64,000 bases of DNA from Planobispora rosea. Lineage in GTDB: Bacteria > Actinomycetota > Actinomycetes > Streptosporangiales > Streptosporangiaceae. Shown piece after piece: positions 23,539 to 33,016 of this stretch. Position 1 is the first letter of the stretch. Each line of letters begins with the position of its first letter. Under the pieces are notes generated by a model. It searched no databases. It was given only the letters and a program-made list of their open reading frames with translations, and was not told the DNA's origin. A program made the translations under genes and the position numbers. The DNA lies in NCBI RefSeq assembly GCF_014648175.1, contig NZ_BMQP01000003.1, positions 62,001-126,000 of the forward strand, in the 5' to 3' direction.

Positions 23539-25141
23539 GGATCTCCTTGAACGCCGCGGCCAGCGAGCTGTCCCGGGCGTCGAAGACGGCGCCCCCGGTC
23601 AGTTCGGCGACCTTGTTCATCTCCTCCACGTCGCTCTCCCCGAACAGCACGACGAAGGTCCGGGGGCGGATGCCCGCGGGCAGCATCTCGTAGAGGCGCC
23701 GGAAGTCCTCGAACGAGGCGCCGTCGGTGTTCTCGCCGTCGGTCATGAGAACGACCGAGGTGTAGTGCTTCGGATCGGCCCGGAGGCTCTCGCTGTAGGC
23801 GGCCCGCAGCCCGTCGTAGATCGCGGTCCCGCCGTCGGCGCCGAGGCCCTCGGCGTACCCCTTGATCTCCTCCAGCACCGGTCCGGGATCGCCCTCGGGC
23901 AGCTTGAAGGTGCGGGACGTCCCGACGCCGCCGCTGAACGGGATCATGGTCACGGTCTCGCGGCTGCGGAACCGGGAGAACGTCCCGGAGGCCGAGCGGT
24001 CGGCGCCGGTCAGCATGACCAGGGCCTCGCGCAGCGCCTCGATACGCTCGCCCTGCATCGAACCGGAGGTGTCCAGGACGAACAGGGCGTGCGCGGGCAC
24101 GCGCGCCTCGTCGAGGTAGGCGGTGATCAGCCGGTCGGCGGCGGCCCTGCGGTTGGGGAAGGGCAGCTCCAGCAGCGGCGCCGGGCCGAACTCCGGTCCC
24201 GGCCGGACCTCGGGCACGGCGGGCCGCCGGTGGGTGGTGGTCATGATCTCCCGCTGCGTGTCCGGCGTGCGCAGCCAGGCGGTCAGCTTTCCGTACAGCT
24301 CCCGCTTCTCCGGCGGGGCGGAGGCCAGCAGGGTCAGCGGGTAGTCGGCGGTGACCACGCCGTCGCCCGGGTAGACGAGCGTCAGGCCCTTCATGCCCAG
24401 CAGCACCGACTCGTAGTTCACGATGCCGTCCACCCCGCCCTGCCGGGTGTAGGCGTCGGCCAGCCAGCCCGACGACCCCGCGGTCAGCCGCTGGGCGGAG
24501 AAGAACTCCTTCAGCTCCGGCGTGACCGCCGACACCTGCGCGGCGTCCAGGGCCTCCCCGGCGTCCGACAGCGCGGCGGCCACACCGACCAGCGCGGAGA
24601 AGCCCGAGTTGGAGGAGGCCGGGTTCGCCATGCCGAAGGTGAACCTCCCCTCCCGGGCGGCGGTGGCGATCTGCTCCCAGGTCGCCTTCCCGTCCTGCCA
24701 GCCGAGCTCCCGGGCCTTGGCGGCGTTCAGGCCGAGCAGCACGGGAGAGGCCATGATCTTGGTCTGGGTGGACAGCCGGGCGGACGCCCCGTCGATCAGC
24801 GACAGGTAGCGGTTGGAGGAGAACCAGACGGCGTCGTACTTTCCGTCGGCGCCGCCGCCGGCCACCTGCTCGGCCCCGTCCAGGGTGCCGGTGTAGGAGA
24901 TCTTCACCTTGACCCCGGAGCGGGCCAGCATCGGTTCGAGGTCCTTGACCTCGCTCCCGGCCAGGATCCGCAGGGTGTCCGGATCATCCCCGATGTCGTC
25001 GGGCCCGCACCCGGCCAGGCCGAGCACCAGCGCCAGGGCCAGCACCGGTCCCAGGAGCGGGCGCCGTACCGGTCGCGGCCGACCGGCGGTCACCGGTCGC
25101 CGGGCCGCCCCGAGGGTGATTCTCCGCGGCGGGGCGGTCAC
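23525..25141 (-). CDS. Lipoprotein with solute-binding domain and C-terminal vWA domain
   Basis: A 538-residue exported lipoprotein. A long basic N-terminus is followed by a hydrophobic stretch and lipobox VLGLAGC (C45). Residues about 50-330 resemble an extracellular solute-binding domain (TLRILAGSEVKDLEPML, YDAVWFSS). Residues about 350-538 are a von Willebrand A domain with an intact metal site, DTSGSM (D357, S359, S361), and a later TDGEN loop. The GTG at 25141 overlaps the telA stop. Domain pairing of a binding protein with vWA outside the cell, coupled to cytoplasmic TelA, suggests a surface-sensing complex; function is unproven. Confidence 0.85.
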   Translation of the reverse strand: MTAPPRRITLGAARRPVTAGRPRPVRRPLLGPVLALALVLGLAGCGPDDIGDDPDTLRILAGSEVKDLEPMLARSGVKVKISYTGTLDGAEQVAGGGADGKYDAVWFSSNRYLSLIDGASARLSTQTKIMASPVLLGLNAAKARELGWQDGKATWEQIATAAREGRFTFGMANPASSNSGFSALVGVAAALSDAGEALDAAQVSAVTPELKEFFSAQRLTAGSSGWLADAYTRQGGVDGIVNYESVLLGMKGLTLVYPGDGVVTADYPLTLLASAPPEKRELYGKLTAWLRTPDTQREIMTTTHRRPAVPEVRPGPEFGPAPLLELPFPNRRAAADRLITAYLDEARVPAHALFVLDTSGSMQGERIEALREALVMLTGADRSASGTFSRFRSRETVTMIPFSGGVGTSRTFKLPEGDPGPVLEEIKGYAEGLGADGGTAIYDGLRAAYSESLRADPKHYTSVVLMTDGENTDGASFEDFRRLYEMLPAGIRPRTFVVLFGESDVEEMNKVAELTGGAVFDARDSSLAAAFKEIRGYQ

Positions 25142-26337
25142 CGGTCCGCCTCCGCCGCCCGGTCGAGGTAGGTCCTGGCGTGCTCCAGTTCGCCGCTGAG
25201 GCTCTGGACGGTGACGGCCATGTTCTCCACGGCCCGGGCGCGGAAGGAGTCGATCATGTCCATGGTGGCGTAGACGTTGTCGAAGGCCCTGCGCAGGGCG
25301 TCCATGTCCACCGAGGTCGAGGCCGCCTGGTTCTGGACGGCGCCCGCCTGGGTGCGCAACATCTCGCTGGTGGCCAGGATCAGGTCGCTCGTCGTGGCGT
25401 TGAGCGCGCTGATCTGGTCGAGCACCAGCTTCTGGCCGGCCAGCGCCTGCGCCACCGTGACCGCGGTGCGCAGTGCGGCGACCGTCGTGGTGGTCGCCCG
25501 GTCCACGCCCTTGCTGAGCTCCATGTTGTTCTTGCGCACCAGGTCCAGCGCCAGGTAACTCTGGGCGGAGACGGCCAGCTGGGTGAGGATGTCCTGGTGC
25601 TTCTGCCGTACGGTGAACAGCGCGTCGGAGCGCAGTGCGGTCGCCCTGTCCGGGTCGGTCGTCTCCAGGTGGAGCAGGTGGTCCTCGATCGCGGCGTCGA
25701 GCGCGGCGGCCATCACTGCGTACTCCTGCAGTCGGGTCATCGCCTCCCACAGGTTCGCCTTCTCGCCCTCGATCGCCGCGTTGTCCTTCAGCAGCTCGTC
25801 CTGGCCGGACTTCAGCGCCCTGATGATGGCGTCGATGTGCTTCTGCGCGCTCTGGTACCTGGCGAAGTAGTCGCGGAGCCGGTCGCCGAACGGGATCAGC
25901 CCGAGCAGCTTGCGCGTCCCGCCGCCGGCCTGCTTCGGGTCGAGGTCCACCACCGTACGGCGCAGCGCCACCAGCTGCCCGGCCACCCGGCCCTGGGCGT
26001 CGGCCGCCTCGCCCCTGGCCGAGGCCAGGGCGGCGACGGGGCGCTTGAGCATGCGGTTGGCCACCTGGGAGGCGGCACGGATCTCCGGGTCGCCCATCGA
26101 GGAGATGTCGTTGACCCTCCGGGTGAACTCCGGCACCCGGGGGTCCAACCCGGCCAGCTCCGCGGCGAAGTCCCGCGCCCTGGAGGCCAGCTCGTCCGCG
26201 CGGCCGTCGGGCAGCGGCAGCATGGTCGCGGCGCGCTCGGCGGGTACGGCGGTCACCGGGGCCGGCGGGGTGAGCGTCAGAGCGGGCGGGGCCGGCGTCA
26301 GGTCCGGGGTCGTGTTTCCGGCCGTGTCGTGGGCCAC
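25138..26337 (-). CDS. telA: TelA-family toxic-anion resistance protein
   Basis: A 399-residue cytoplasmic, largely helical protein of the TelA/YaaN family (tellurite resistance and related stress phenotypes). The first 45 residues are Pro/Ala-rich and disordered; the conserved core follows, including IPFGDRLRDYFARYQSAQKHI near residue 150 and long amphipathic helices to the end. It starts 2 bp after the stop of the solute-binding-like gene and overlaps the vWA lipoprotein gene (GTGA). The molecular activity of TelA proteins is unknown, and no ter genes accompany it. Confidence 0.9.
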   Translation of the reverse strand: MAHDTAGNTTPDLTPAPPALTLTPPAPVTAVPAERAATMLPLPDGRADELASRARDFAAELAGLDPRVPEFTRRVNDISSMGDPEIRAASQVANRMLKRPVAALASARGEAADAQGRVAGQLVALRRTVVDLDPKQAGGGTRKLLGLIPFGDRLRDYFARYQSAQKHIDAIIRALKSGQDELLKDNAAIEGEKANLWEAMTRLQEYAVMAAALDAAIEDHLLHLETTDPDRATALRSDALFTVRQKHQDILTQLAVSAQSYLALDLVRKNNMELSKGVDRATTTTVAALRTAVTVAQALAGQKLVLDQISALNATTSDLILATSEMLRTQAGAVQNQAASTSVDMDALRRAFDNVYATMDMIDSFRARAVENMAVTVQSLSGELEHARTYLDRAAEADR

Positions 26338-26339
26338 GG

Positions 26340-27446
26340 TCAGGATCCTCCTTCGGCCTGCGGTACGGCACCGTCGGCGTAGAGTCGTTCGATGGCGGTG
26401 ATCAGCTGCTCCATGCGGTCGTAGGCGGGCGGTTCGACCACGTCCACCAGGTCGCGGGCGATCGGCGCCCGGTGCCGGGCGGCCAGGTCCGTGAACGCCT
26501 CGGGGTCGGCGGTGCGGAAGCCGTACTGGGCGGCGAGGCCGCGCAGCTCGGGATCCTCGGTCAGCAGCCGCCCGACCTCGTTCGCCTGCTCGGTGAAGGG
26601 CACCAGCGTGTGCTTGCTGAGCACCGTGGGCGAGGGGTAGAGCAGGCGCATCTCGGGAGTGATCGAGCCGTCGCCGGCGAACAGGCGCGACAGGTACTGG
26701 GCCTCGTAGACGACCACCATCGGCGTCTTGCCGGAGCCCATCACCAGGTAGTCCTCGAAGGGGGCCTCGGTCGAGGACTGCGAATAGCCCTGGTCGAGGA
26801 AGACCGGTGCGATCCTGCCGGCCACCTCCGGCACCTGTGCGGCGGTGGTGACCACGTCCTCGCCGTTGGCCACGTAACTGGTCATCGCCAGGTACATGGC
26901 GGCGGAGTTGGAGGTCCTGACGTCGGTGGTGGTCAGCAGCACCCGCTTGCGCGCCGGGTAGGAGGTGTTGCCGGGCAGTTCGTCCCAGCGGGTGCCCTTG
27001 GCCGCCAGGTCCAGGTACCCGGCGATGTCCAGCACCTGGTAGCCGCGGCCGGAGTCGCGCACCAGCCCGGCCCGGGCCAGTACGTCGGCGATCGGCTCGA
27101 AGGTGGCCACGGCCATGGGGGAGTGGAACGGGGAGAAGAGCCGGGTGACCCCGCGGTCCTTCCTGATCTTCTCCGCCGCGGGGAGGCTGGAGGGGAAGGC
27201 GAAGGCGTAGTCGTCGAGGTTCACCTCGGTGGCGATCTGCCGGGAGCCGGCGGTGTCCGCCTCGACGCGCAGGCCGTGCTTTTCGAAGGCGGCGCGCACC
27301 CGGGGATCGTCGAAGAACGGCTTCTTCTCCGAACCGATCACGCCCCGCACGATTGCGGGGTCACCGGCCCCGTTGCCGAGCACGACCGCCACCACGACCG
27401 CGGCACCGAGCAGCAGTGCCAGGGCGATGCCGATCGATCGTCTCAT
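26340..27446 (-). CDS. Membrane-anchored solute-binding-like protein (first gene of TelA operon)
   Basis: A 368-residue protein with an N-terminal membrane anchor (residues 4-24) and no lipobox Cys, so anchored by its signal segment. The rest, with GVIGSEKKPFFDD, YAFAFPSSLPAAEKI and LLTTTDVRTSNSAAMYLA, resembles the type II periplasmic-binding fold that also appears in the next-but-one gene. AAGGAG lies 4 nt before the ATG at 27446. It leads a four-gene operon with telA, the SBP-vWA lipoprotein and the XpaC-like gene, each 2 bp apart or overlapping. Confidence 0.8.
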   Translation of the reverse strand: MRRSIGIALALLLGAAVVVAVVLGNGAGDPAIVRGVIGSEKKPFFDDPRVRAAFEKHGLRVEADTAGSRQIATEVNLDDYAFAFPSSLPAAEKIRKDRGVTRLFSPFHSPMAVATFEPIADVLARAGLVRDSGRGYQVLDIAGYLDLAAKGTRWDELPGNTSYPARKRVLLTTTDVRTSNSAAMYLAMTSYVANGEDVVTTAAQVPEVAGRIAPVFLDQGYSQSSTEAPFEDYLVMGSGKTPMVVVYEAQYLSRLFAGDGSITPEMRLLYPSPTVLSKHTLVPFTEQANEVGRLLTEDPELRGLAAQYGFRTADPEAFTDLAARHRAPIARDLVDVVEPPAYDRMEQLITAIERLYADGAVPQAEGGS

Positions 27447-27629
27447 CACACTCCTTTTCCTGAAATAACCCCTTTATCGGGAATTATGTGAGGCCGAGAA
27501 AAGGATGGTGTGCGCTGTATCTGGATATATCGGAGAATTCAGTGGCTGTTCATTTTTCTGTCATGGCGAGCATCGCGGGGACGCGTTGCGGATCGTCCGG
27601 TCGGTCATGGGCTCCGGTACGTTGGTCCG

Positions 27630-28598
27630 ATGAAGGATCAGCACGCGAAGGCCGTAACCGCGTCGCTCGTCGGCCTGGCCATGGCGATCTCCGGCTGCAC
27701 CGTCGCGCAGGGCGCCGCCTCACCGGCCGCTCCCGGCCGGGCCGTGACACAGGCGGCGACACAGGCGGCGACACAGGCGGCGCCGCAGCCGTCGGCCACG
27801 CCGGCGGCGGGCAGGCCCGCGGTCCAGGCGCCCGCCCCGCCCACCCCCGGCGCGGCGATCCCCAAGGACCCGGCGCGGCTGGCCCGCGCCCTGACCGGCA
27901 CCACCGCGCACCTGCGGCGCGCCATCGACGACTGGAGGCGCACCGGGGACCCCGCCACCGGACAGGCTCCCGAGCCGGTGGTCCTGCTGGCCCTGTACCA
28001 GCAGCGCGTCTACCGCTACCTGGCCCGCAACCCCAAGGTCGCCTCCCGCACCTACGCCGCGCTGCCGAAGGCCCTGGCCGGGGCGGCGAGGGCCAACGTG
28101 ACGGCCATCCGGGACCTGCTCTCCCTCGTCCACCCCGTCAGCAAGCCCGCGAAGTTCCGCGTCGAGCAGCCCGAGCCCGCCGACGCCCTGATCGGCCACT
28201 TCCGGCGGGCCGAGCGCCGGTTCGGCGTCGAGTGGGAGGTGCTGGCGGCGGTGATGTTCGTCGAGACCAAGTTCGGCCGCGTGCGCTCACCCAGCCACAC
28301 GGGCGCCAAGGGGCCGATGCAGTTCATGCCGCGGACCTGGGACGCGTACGGCATGGGCGGCGACGTCCACGACACCCGCGACGCCATCCTCGCCGCCGCC
28401 AACTACCTGCACGCCTCGGGGGCGCCGCGCAACTACCGGCGGGCGCTGTACGCCTACAACCACTCCTGGGCGTACGTCAACGCGGTGCTGCTGCACGCGC
28501 GCCAGATCAAGCAGGACATCAGGAACTACTACGCCTACTACAACTGGCAGGTGTTCGTGGTCACCACCCGGGGAGAGCGCCGCCTGACCGGTCCCTGA
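27630..28598 (+). CDS. Lipoprotein lytic transglycosylase
   Basis: A 322-residue exported cell-wall hydrolase. Signal peptide with lipobox AISGC (Cys near residue 23), then an Ala/Pro/Gln-rich linker (AATQAATQAA), then a lytic transglycosylase domain: catalytic Glu in FVETKFG, GAKGPMQFMPRTWDAYG and AAANYLHASGA, which match the SLT/MltB-like group that cleaves peptidoglycan glycan strands. The ATG at 27630 follows TACGTT by 6 nt with no ribosome site, suggesting a leaderless mRNA. It is divergent to the TelA operon. Confidence 0.9.
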   Translation: MKDQHAKAVTASLVGLAMAISGCTVAQGAASPAAPGRAVTQAATQAATQAAPQPSATPAAGRPAVQAPAPPTPGAAIPKDPARLARALTGTTAHLRRAIDDWRRTGDPATGQAPEPVVLLALYQQRVYRYLARNPKVASRTYAALPKALAGAARANVTAIRDLLSLVHPVSKPAKFRVEQPEPADALIGHFRRAERRFGVEWEVLAAVMFVETKFGRVRSPSHTGAKGPMQFMPRTWDAYGMGGDVHDTRDAILAAANYLHASGAPRNYRRALYAYNHSWAYVNAVLLHARQIKQDIRNYYAYYNWQVFVVTTRGERRLTGP

Positions 28599-28745
28599 CC
28601 GCGTGCTCCGGTGTGATTCCCGACCCCGGCGCCGCCCGGAGACCCGGTGCCCCTCCCGGATCCGGCGCCGATTCTCCGATTCTCCGCCCGCGCCGTCCGG
28701 GGCGTAGAGTTCCGGAACCGCCGTCAGGTGCCCGTGGGAGTCGCT

Positions 28746-29030
28746 TTGATCATCGTGTCCGGGAAGCTGTACGTGGATCCGGAGGTCCGGCAGGGATATC
28801 TGGACGGATGCCTGACCGTCATCCGGCGGGCACGGGCCGCCTCCGGCTGCCTCGACTTCACGCTCTCGGCCGACCCGATCGAACCGGGCCGGATCAACGT
28901 GTACGAACGGTGGGAGTCCGACATCCACCTCCAGCGGTTCCGGGGCGCGGGGACGGAGCCCGACCGGCTGACCGAGATCCACGCGGCACGGGTGGAGAAA
29001 TACCGCATCTCCTCCGTCGAAGCACCGTGA
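28746..29030 (+). CDS. Antibiotic biosynthesis monooxygenase (ABM) domain protein
   Basis: A 94-residue protein with the ferredoxin-like ABM fold: VSGKLYVDPEVR, GCLDFTLSADP and INVYERWESD are the conserved strands and helix. Members are cofactor-free monooxygenases, heme-degrading enzymes or simple dimers. GGGAG stands 5 nt before the TTG at 28746, which starts the first beta strand; GTG codons at 28728 and 28734 are alternatives adding 4-6 residues. A long hairpin overlaps its stop codon. Confidence 0.8.
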   Translation: MIIVSGKLYVDPEVRQGYLDGCLTVIRRARAASGCLDFTLSADPIEPGRINVYERWESDIHLQRFRGAGTEPDRLTEIHAARVEKYRISSVEAP

Positions 29031-29062
29031 GGCCCCGCCGGTCGCAGCCGGCGGGGCCTCAC
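29027..29062. terminator. Strong bidirectional terminator hairpin
   Basis: Arms of 15 bp, 29027-29041 and 29048-29062, are perfectly complementary around a 6-base loop (TCGCAG). The left arm includes the ABM stop codon and the right arm lies 33 bp before the end of the convergent GGDEF/EAL gene, so it can serve both. Confidence 0.85.
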
Positions 29063-29094
29063 GGAGTGCCGCGACCGGGTACGGTCCCAGCCTC

Positions 29095-31500
29095 CTACGC
29101 GGCCGCTTCCTGCCAGGGGGCGATCCGGAGGAAATCGTCGATCCGGGCGGCGGGGGTGGGCGGGGAGAACAGGTAGCCCTGCGCCAGCGGGCAGCCCATC
29201 TGCTGGAGCATGCTGGCCTGGTCGTCCGACTCCACGCCCTCGACGACGGTGCGCAGGTCCAGGCTGGCCGAGAGCTCCACGATCGCCTTGGTGAAGGCCC
29301 GGGTCCGCTGGCGGTGGTCGACGTCGGTGAGCGCGGTGGTGAACGAACGGTCGATCTTGAGGATGTCGACCGGCAGGGTCCGCAGGTAGGCCAGGGACGA
29401 GTAGCCGGTGCCGAAGTCGTCCAGGGCGATGCGCACCCCGTGCTCGCGCAGCTTCGCCAGAACGGAGATGAGACGCTGGGTCTCGGCCGAGGTGGTGGCC
29501 AGCAGCATGCTCTCCGTGATCTCCAGGACCAGTGCCTGCTCGGGCAGCTCGTGACGGCGCAGGACGGCCAGCACGGCCTCGCTGAAGCTCTCGTCGCGCA
29601 GCTGACGGCCGGAGACGTTGACGGTGACGTAGACGCCGTACTGCTCGTACCAGCGGCGCGCGTCGGCGCACGCCTGCTCCAGCACCCACAGCCCGATCGG
29701 GATGATGAGCCCGGTCTCCTCGGCGATGGGGATGAACACGTCCGGCCGGACCGGCTTGTCCCCGGTGGGGTTCCAGCGCAGCAGGGCCTCCACGGCGGTG
29801 ATGCCGCCGGTGTTCAGATCGACGACGGGCTGGTAGTTGAGGGTGAGCTCCTGCCGGGAGATGGCGTGGCGGAGCCCGGTGGTCAGCCGGCTGTGCTCCA
29901 GGCGGGCGGCGCGCATGTCCGGGTCGAAGACGGTGACCTGGTTCTTGCCCGCGTTCTTGGCGGCGTACAGGGCCATGTCCGCGTCACGGAGCGCCTCGGA
30001 GGCGTTGCTGACCGGGGTGCCGGCCAGGACGCCGATGCTGGTGGTGAGGTGGAGCTCGCGCCCGCCGACCTGGTAGGGAACCTGCAGGGAGTTCCGGATC
30101 CGCTGCGCGACGGCGGTCGCGGTCGCGGTGGCGGCTCCGGGCATCACGATGGCGAACTCGTCGCCGCCCAGCCGGGCCAGGGTGTTCCCCGCGGTGATGA
30201 TGCCCCGCAGGCGGCGGCCGACCTGGGCGAGGAGCTCGTCGCCGACGGAGTGGCCGAAGGTGTCGTTGACGTCCTTGAACCCGTCGAGGTCGAGCAGGAG
30301 CAGGGCGGGCGGGGTCTCGGGGCGGGTCAGCGCCTCCTGCAGGGCCTCGTTGAACACCGTGCGGTTGGCCAGCCCGGTCAGCGGGTCGCGGGAGGCGCGA
30401 TGCGTCAGCTGGCGCTGGAGCTGCTCCTGCTTGTGCAGGGCGACGGTCAGCTTGGCGGTCTGGGCGATGAGCTGCTCGGCCTGGGTGTCCATGGCGACGG
30501 CGCGGGCCTCGGCCACGCGGGCGACGATCGTGAGCCGGAGCACGAGCAGGACCGCCAGCAGCACGGTCATCAGGATGATCGCCACGTAGTCCCGGAGCGA
30601 CACGACCTCGTCGGTGCCGAAGATCAGCGGGACCAGGCAGGAGACCAGCGGGCTGAGCAGCGTGACGGCGAGGAACGTGGTGACCCGCGCCCGGCTGGTG
30701 ATGGCGGGAGGGCGGATCTGCGCGGTGTTCGCCAGGCTGGGGTGGAGCGCGGCGCACCCGGTCAGCAGGGCCCAGCCCAGCCAGGCGGTCATGGCCGGCA
30801 CGCCGGCGTCCCGCCCGGCCGCCTGGTCGAGCAGGTGGGCGCCGTCCCCCACGAGCAGGACGGCGAAGGACGCGGTGATGAGCGTCAGCCAGGGTGCCCG
30901 CCCGCCGTCGAAGACCATCCGTACGAGCACGCCGAGCATGAGGAGGTCGACGCAGAGGACGGCCGTCGCCAGGAAGACCCCCGAGGTCAGGGTCTCGGCC
31001 CGATCCATCGCCGGGTCGATGAGGAAGGTCCACAGGGGCATTCCGACGCCGATGGTGATGATGCCGCCGTCCAGCAGCCCCGCCCAGCGTGCGCCGCCGG
31101 TCCGCAGGCCCAGCAGGACCAGCCCGGCCAGCGCCAGGCCGTACGCGATCGGGGTGCCGATCTGGGACAGCACGAGGAAGGCGGGGATCTGCAGCCAGAA
31201 CCAGCCCAGGCCCTCCAACAGCACGCCCTCCACGTAGGAGACCACGGCCGCCGCGGCGATCAGCCGCCAGTGCCACTGGCCGGACAGTCCGTGGCGGCGG
31301 ACGCCGACGATGATGGCCGTCACCGACGCCAGCTGCAGGAGCGCCAGGATCGCGACGCCGGGGCCGGGGAAGACCGGGGCGAGCAGCGGGGCCGCGAGGG
31401 TGAGCAGACCGCCGACGACGAGGTAGGCCAGCCAGCCGTACGGCCCCCGCACGAGGCGGGATCCGGCGGCGCGCACTGCTCCGGGAGAGGTCTGGCTCAT
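29095..31500 (-). CDS. Multi-TM GGDEF-EAL cyclic-di-GMP protein
   Basis: An 801-residue membrane protein of cyclic-di-GMP signalling. About ten hydrophobic segments fill residues 20-340, a short coiled linker follows, then a GGDEF domain with intact motif G445-G446-D447-E448-F449 and an EAL domain with E571-A572-L573, DDFGTGYSSL and the final EGVES metal-site loop. Both active sites look intact, so it may make and break the messenger, with the membrane region as sensor. The layout recalls the Streptomyces RmdA/RmdB group, but without a PAS domain. Start chosen at ATG 31500; an in-frame start 19 codons upstream is possible. Confidence 0.92.
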   Translation of the reverse strand: MSQTSPGAVRAAGSRLVRGPYGWLAYLVVGGLLTLAAPLLAPVFPGPGVAILALLQLASVTAIIVGVRRHGLSGQWHWRLIAAAAVVSYVEGVLLEGLGWFWLQIPAFLVLSQIGTPIAYGLALAGLVLLGLRTGGARWAGLLDGGIITIGVGMPLWTFLIDPAMDRAETLTSGVFLATAVLCVDLLMLGVLVRMVFDGGRAPWLTLITASFAVLLVGDGAHLLDQAAGRDAGVPAMTAWLGWALLTGCAALHPSLANTAQIRPPAITSRARVTTFLAVTLLSPLVSCLVPLIFGTDEVVSLRDYVAIILMTVLLAVLLVLRLTIVARVAEARAVAMDTQAEQLIAQTAKLTVALHKQEQLQRQLTHRASRDPLTGLANRTVFNEALQEALTRPETPPALLLLDLDGFKDVNDTFGHSVGDELLAQVGRRLRGIITAGNTLARLGGDEFAIVMPGAATATATAVAQRIRNSLQVPYQVGGRELHLTTSIGVLAGTPVSNASEALRDADMALYAAKNAGKNQVTVFDPDMRAARLEHSRLTTGLRHAISRQELTLNYQPVVDLNTGGITAVEALLRWNPTGDKPVRPDVFIPIAEETGLIIPIGLWVLEQACADARRWYEQYGVYVTVNVSGRQLRDESFSEAVLAVLRRHELPEQALVLEITESMLLATTSAETQRLISVLAKLREHGVRIALDDFGTGYSSLAYLRTLPVDILKIDRSFTTALTDVDHRQRTRAFTKAIVELSASLDLRTVVEGVESDDQASMLQQMGCPLAQGYLFSPPTPAARIDDFLRIAPWQEAAA

Positions 31501-31612
31501 CTTCTTTTTCTCGATCCACCGTCTGCTCGGCTCGGATGCTTCTGTACTCCTCAGCATCGGCTCCGAGCCGTCCGTCTTTAGGTGTCCGACTCCGACGGTT
31601 TCCGGACGGTTG

Positions 31613-32806
31613 TCACCGTGGAAAGAGTCCCGGCCAGCGAAGGACGAGCCGGGTGTGGCGCTTGTCGAGGACCGGCGCGCCGGGGGGGACGGGGCCGGGC
31701 CCGGCGGGATGGGCCTCGACGCGCAGGCCCTCGGAGGCGGGACGGCCCGCCGCCTCCCAGTCGTGCAGGTGGGCGGCCAGGCCGGCGGCGAGCCCCGGGC
31801 CTTCGGAGCCGTAGGCGTGCACGGCCAGCGCGTCGCCGGACCGGCCGTGCTCCAGCACGCAGAGTCCGCCCCGGTCGACGATCCCCACGGTCACGGTGAA
31901 GCCCGGCAGGTCCATGGGGGTGGACGGCAACCGTCCCGGGCAGGTCTCGTACAGCGCGCACCAGCGGGGCTCGCGCACCGCGAGCCAGAGGCCGAACCCG
32001 TCGAGGAGCTCCGCCCGGTCGGCCCTGGTCCCGGTGGGGAGCATCGAGGAGGGGCCGTCGAGCGCGGCCAGGACGTCACCGATCTCCCGCTCCTCGGGAA
32101 GGGAGATCGTCAGGTCGGAGCCGCGGTCCAGGACACGGGTCATCTCGGGCCCGGCGAAGGGACCCCGCATCCGCATGAATCCGCAGGGCACCACCGAGCG
32201 GCTGACCCAGTGGCCGCCGGCCCGCTCCATCGCCACCGAGCGCTGAACCCCCCTCAGATCCAGCGGGACGACGAGGCGTCCGGCCGGCCCGAGCTGCTCC
32301 AGCCAGGCCGGGGCGAGGTCCCACACCCCGACGGTGGCGATCACCCGGTCGTACGGCGCGCGCCCGGGAAAGCCCTCCGCCCCGTCGGCGCACACCACGC
32401 GAACCCCGGGGAATCCGGCCGCGTCCAGCCGCCGCCGGGCGTGGCCGACGACGTCGGGGTCGATGTCGACGCTGACGACCTCGCCGCCGGGCCCGGTGAG
32501 GCAGGCCAGCAGCGCCGCGTTGTAACCGGTCCCGGCCCCGATCTCCAGAACCCGCTGGCCGGGCTCGAGGCCGAGCTGGTCCAGCATCAGCGCCATGATC
32601 GTCGGCTGGGACGAGGAGCTGATCGGCAGGCCGTCCGCGTCGCGCTTGGTCACGATCGCCTCGTCGCGGTAGGCGTCCTCGGGCGCGGTCTCCGGCAGGA
32701 AGAGATGCCGGGGCACCGCCCGCAGGGCCTCGGCCACGGCGTCGCTGATCCCGCGCGCGCGTACGTGCTCGACCATGCTCTCGCGCAGCGCGCCCAGGTC
32801 GGTCAT
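31613..32806 (-). CDS. Protein-L-isoaspartate methyltransferase-like SAM enzyme with extra C-terminal domain
   Basis: A 397-residue methyltransferase. The first about 210 residues match protein-L-isoaspartate O-methyltransferase: SSSSQPTIMALMLDQL is the substrate-side segment and VLEIGAGTGYNAALL is SAM motif I. The remaining 180 residues form an extra domain found in actinobacterial relatives, some associated with peptide natural products. No precursor-peptide gene is visible nearby, so damaged-protein repair is the simpler assumption. Start ATG 32806. Confidence 0.87.
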   Translation of the reverse strand: MTDLGALRESMVEHVRARGISDAVAEALRAVPRHLFLPETAPEDAYRDEAIVTKRDADGLPISSSSQPTIMALMLDQLGLEPGQRVLEIGAGTGYNAALLACLTGPGGEVVSVDIDPDVVGHARRRLDAAGFPGVRVVCADGAEGFPGRAPYDRVIATVGVWDLAPAWLEQLGPAGRLVVPLDLRGVQRSVAMERAGGHWVSRSVVPCGFMRMRGPFAGPEMTRVLDRGSDLTISLPEEREIGDVLAALDGPSSMLPTGTRADRAELLDGFGLWLAVREPRWCALYETCPGRLPSTPMDLPGFTVTVGIVDRGGLCVLEHGRSGDALAVHAYGSEGPGLAAGLAAHLHDWEAAGRPASEGLRVEAHPAGPGPVPPGAPVLDKRHTRLVLRWPGLFPR

Positions 32807-33016
32807 CCTCGGCCTTCCGTCCGGAAGCGTCGGGCAGCGCCCTCCAGTCTCCTCCGGAATCCGGGATCACGGAACACCGGGACGGTGGGGGGCGGATCGA
32901 GCCGCCCCCCACCCGCGACCCTGGGAGCATGGACCGCCGTCCGGCATTCGGGGGACGAGGCCGGACACCCGTAACCTAAGCGCGGCGGGCGCGGGCGTCT
33001 GTGCAGAAATCCACGC

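Noticed and set aside
23525..26371. An apparent 948-residue fusion on the minus strand
   Set aside because: Only the part from the GTG at 25141 has protein character (lipobox, solute-binding, vWA). Upstream it is the wrong frame of telA.
31613..32806. The isoaspartate-methyltransferase-like gene as part of a lanthipeptide cluster
   Set aside because: No precursor peptide, dehydratase or cyclase gene is found on either side.
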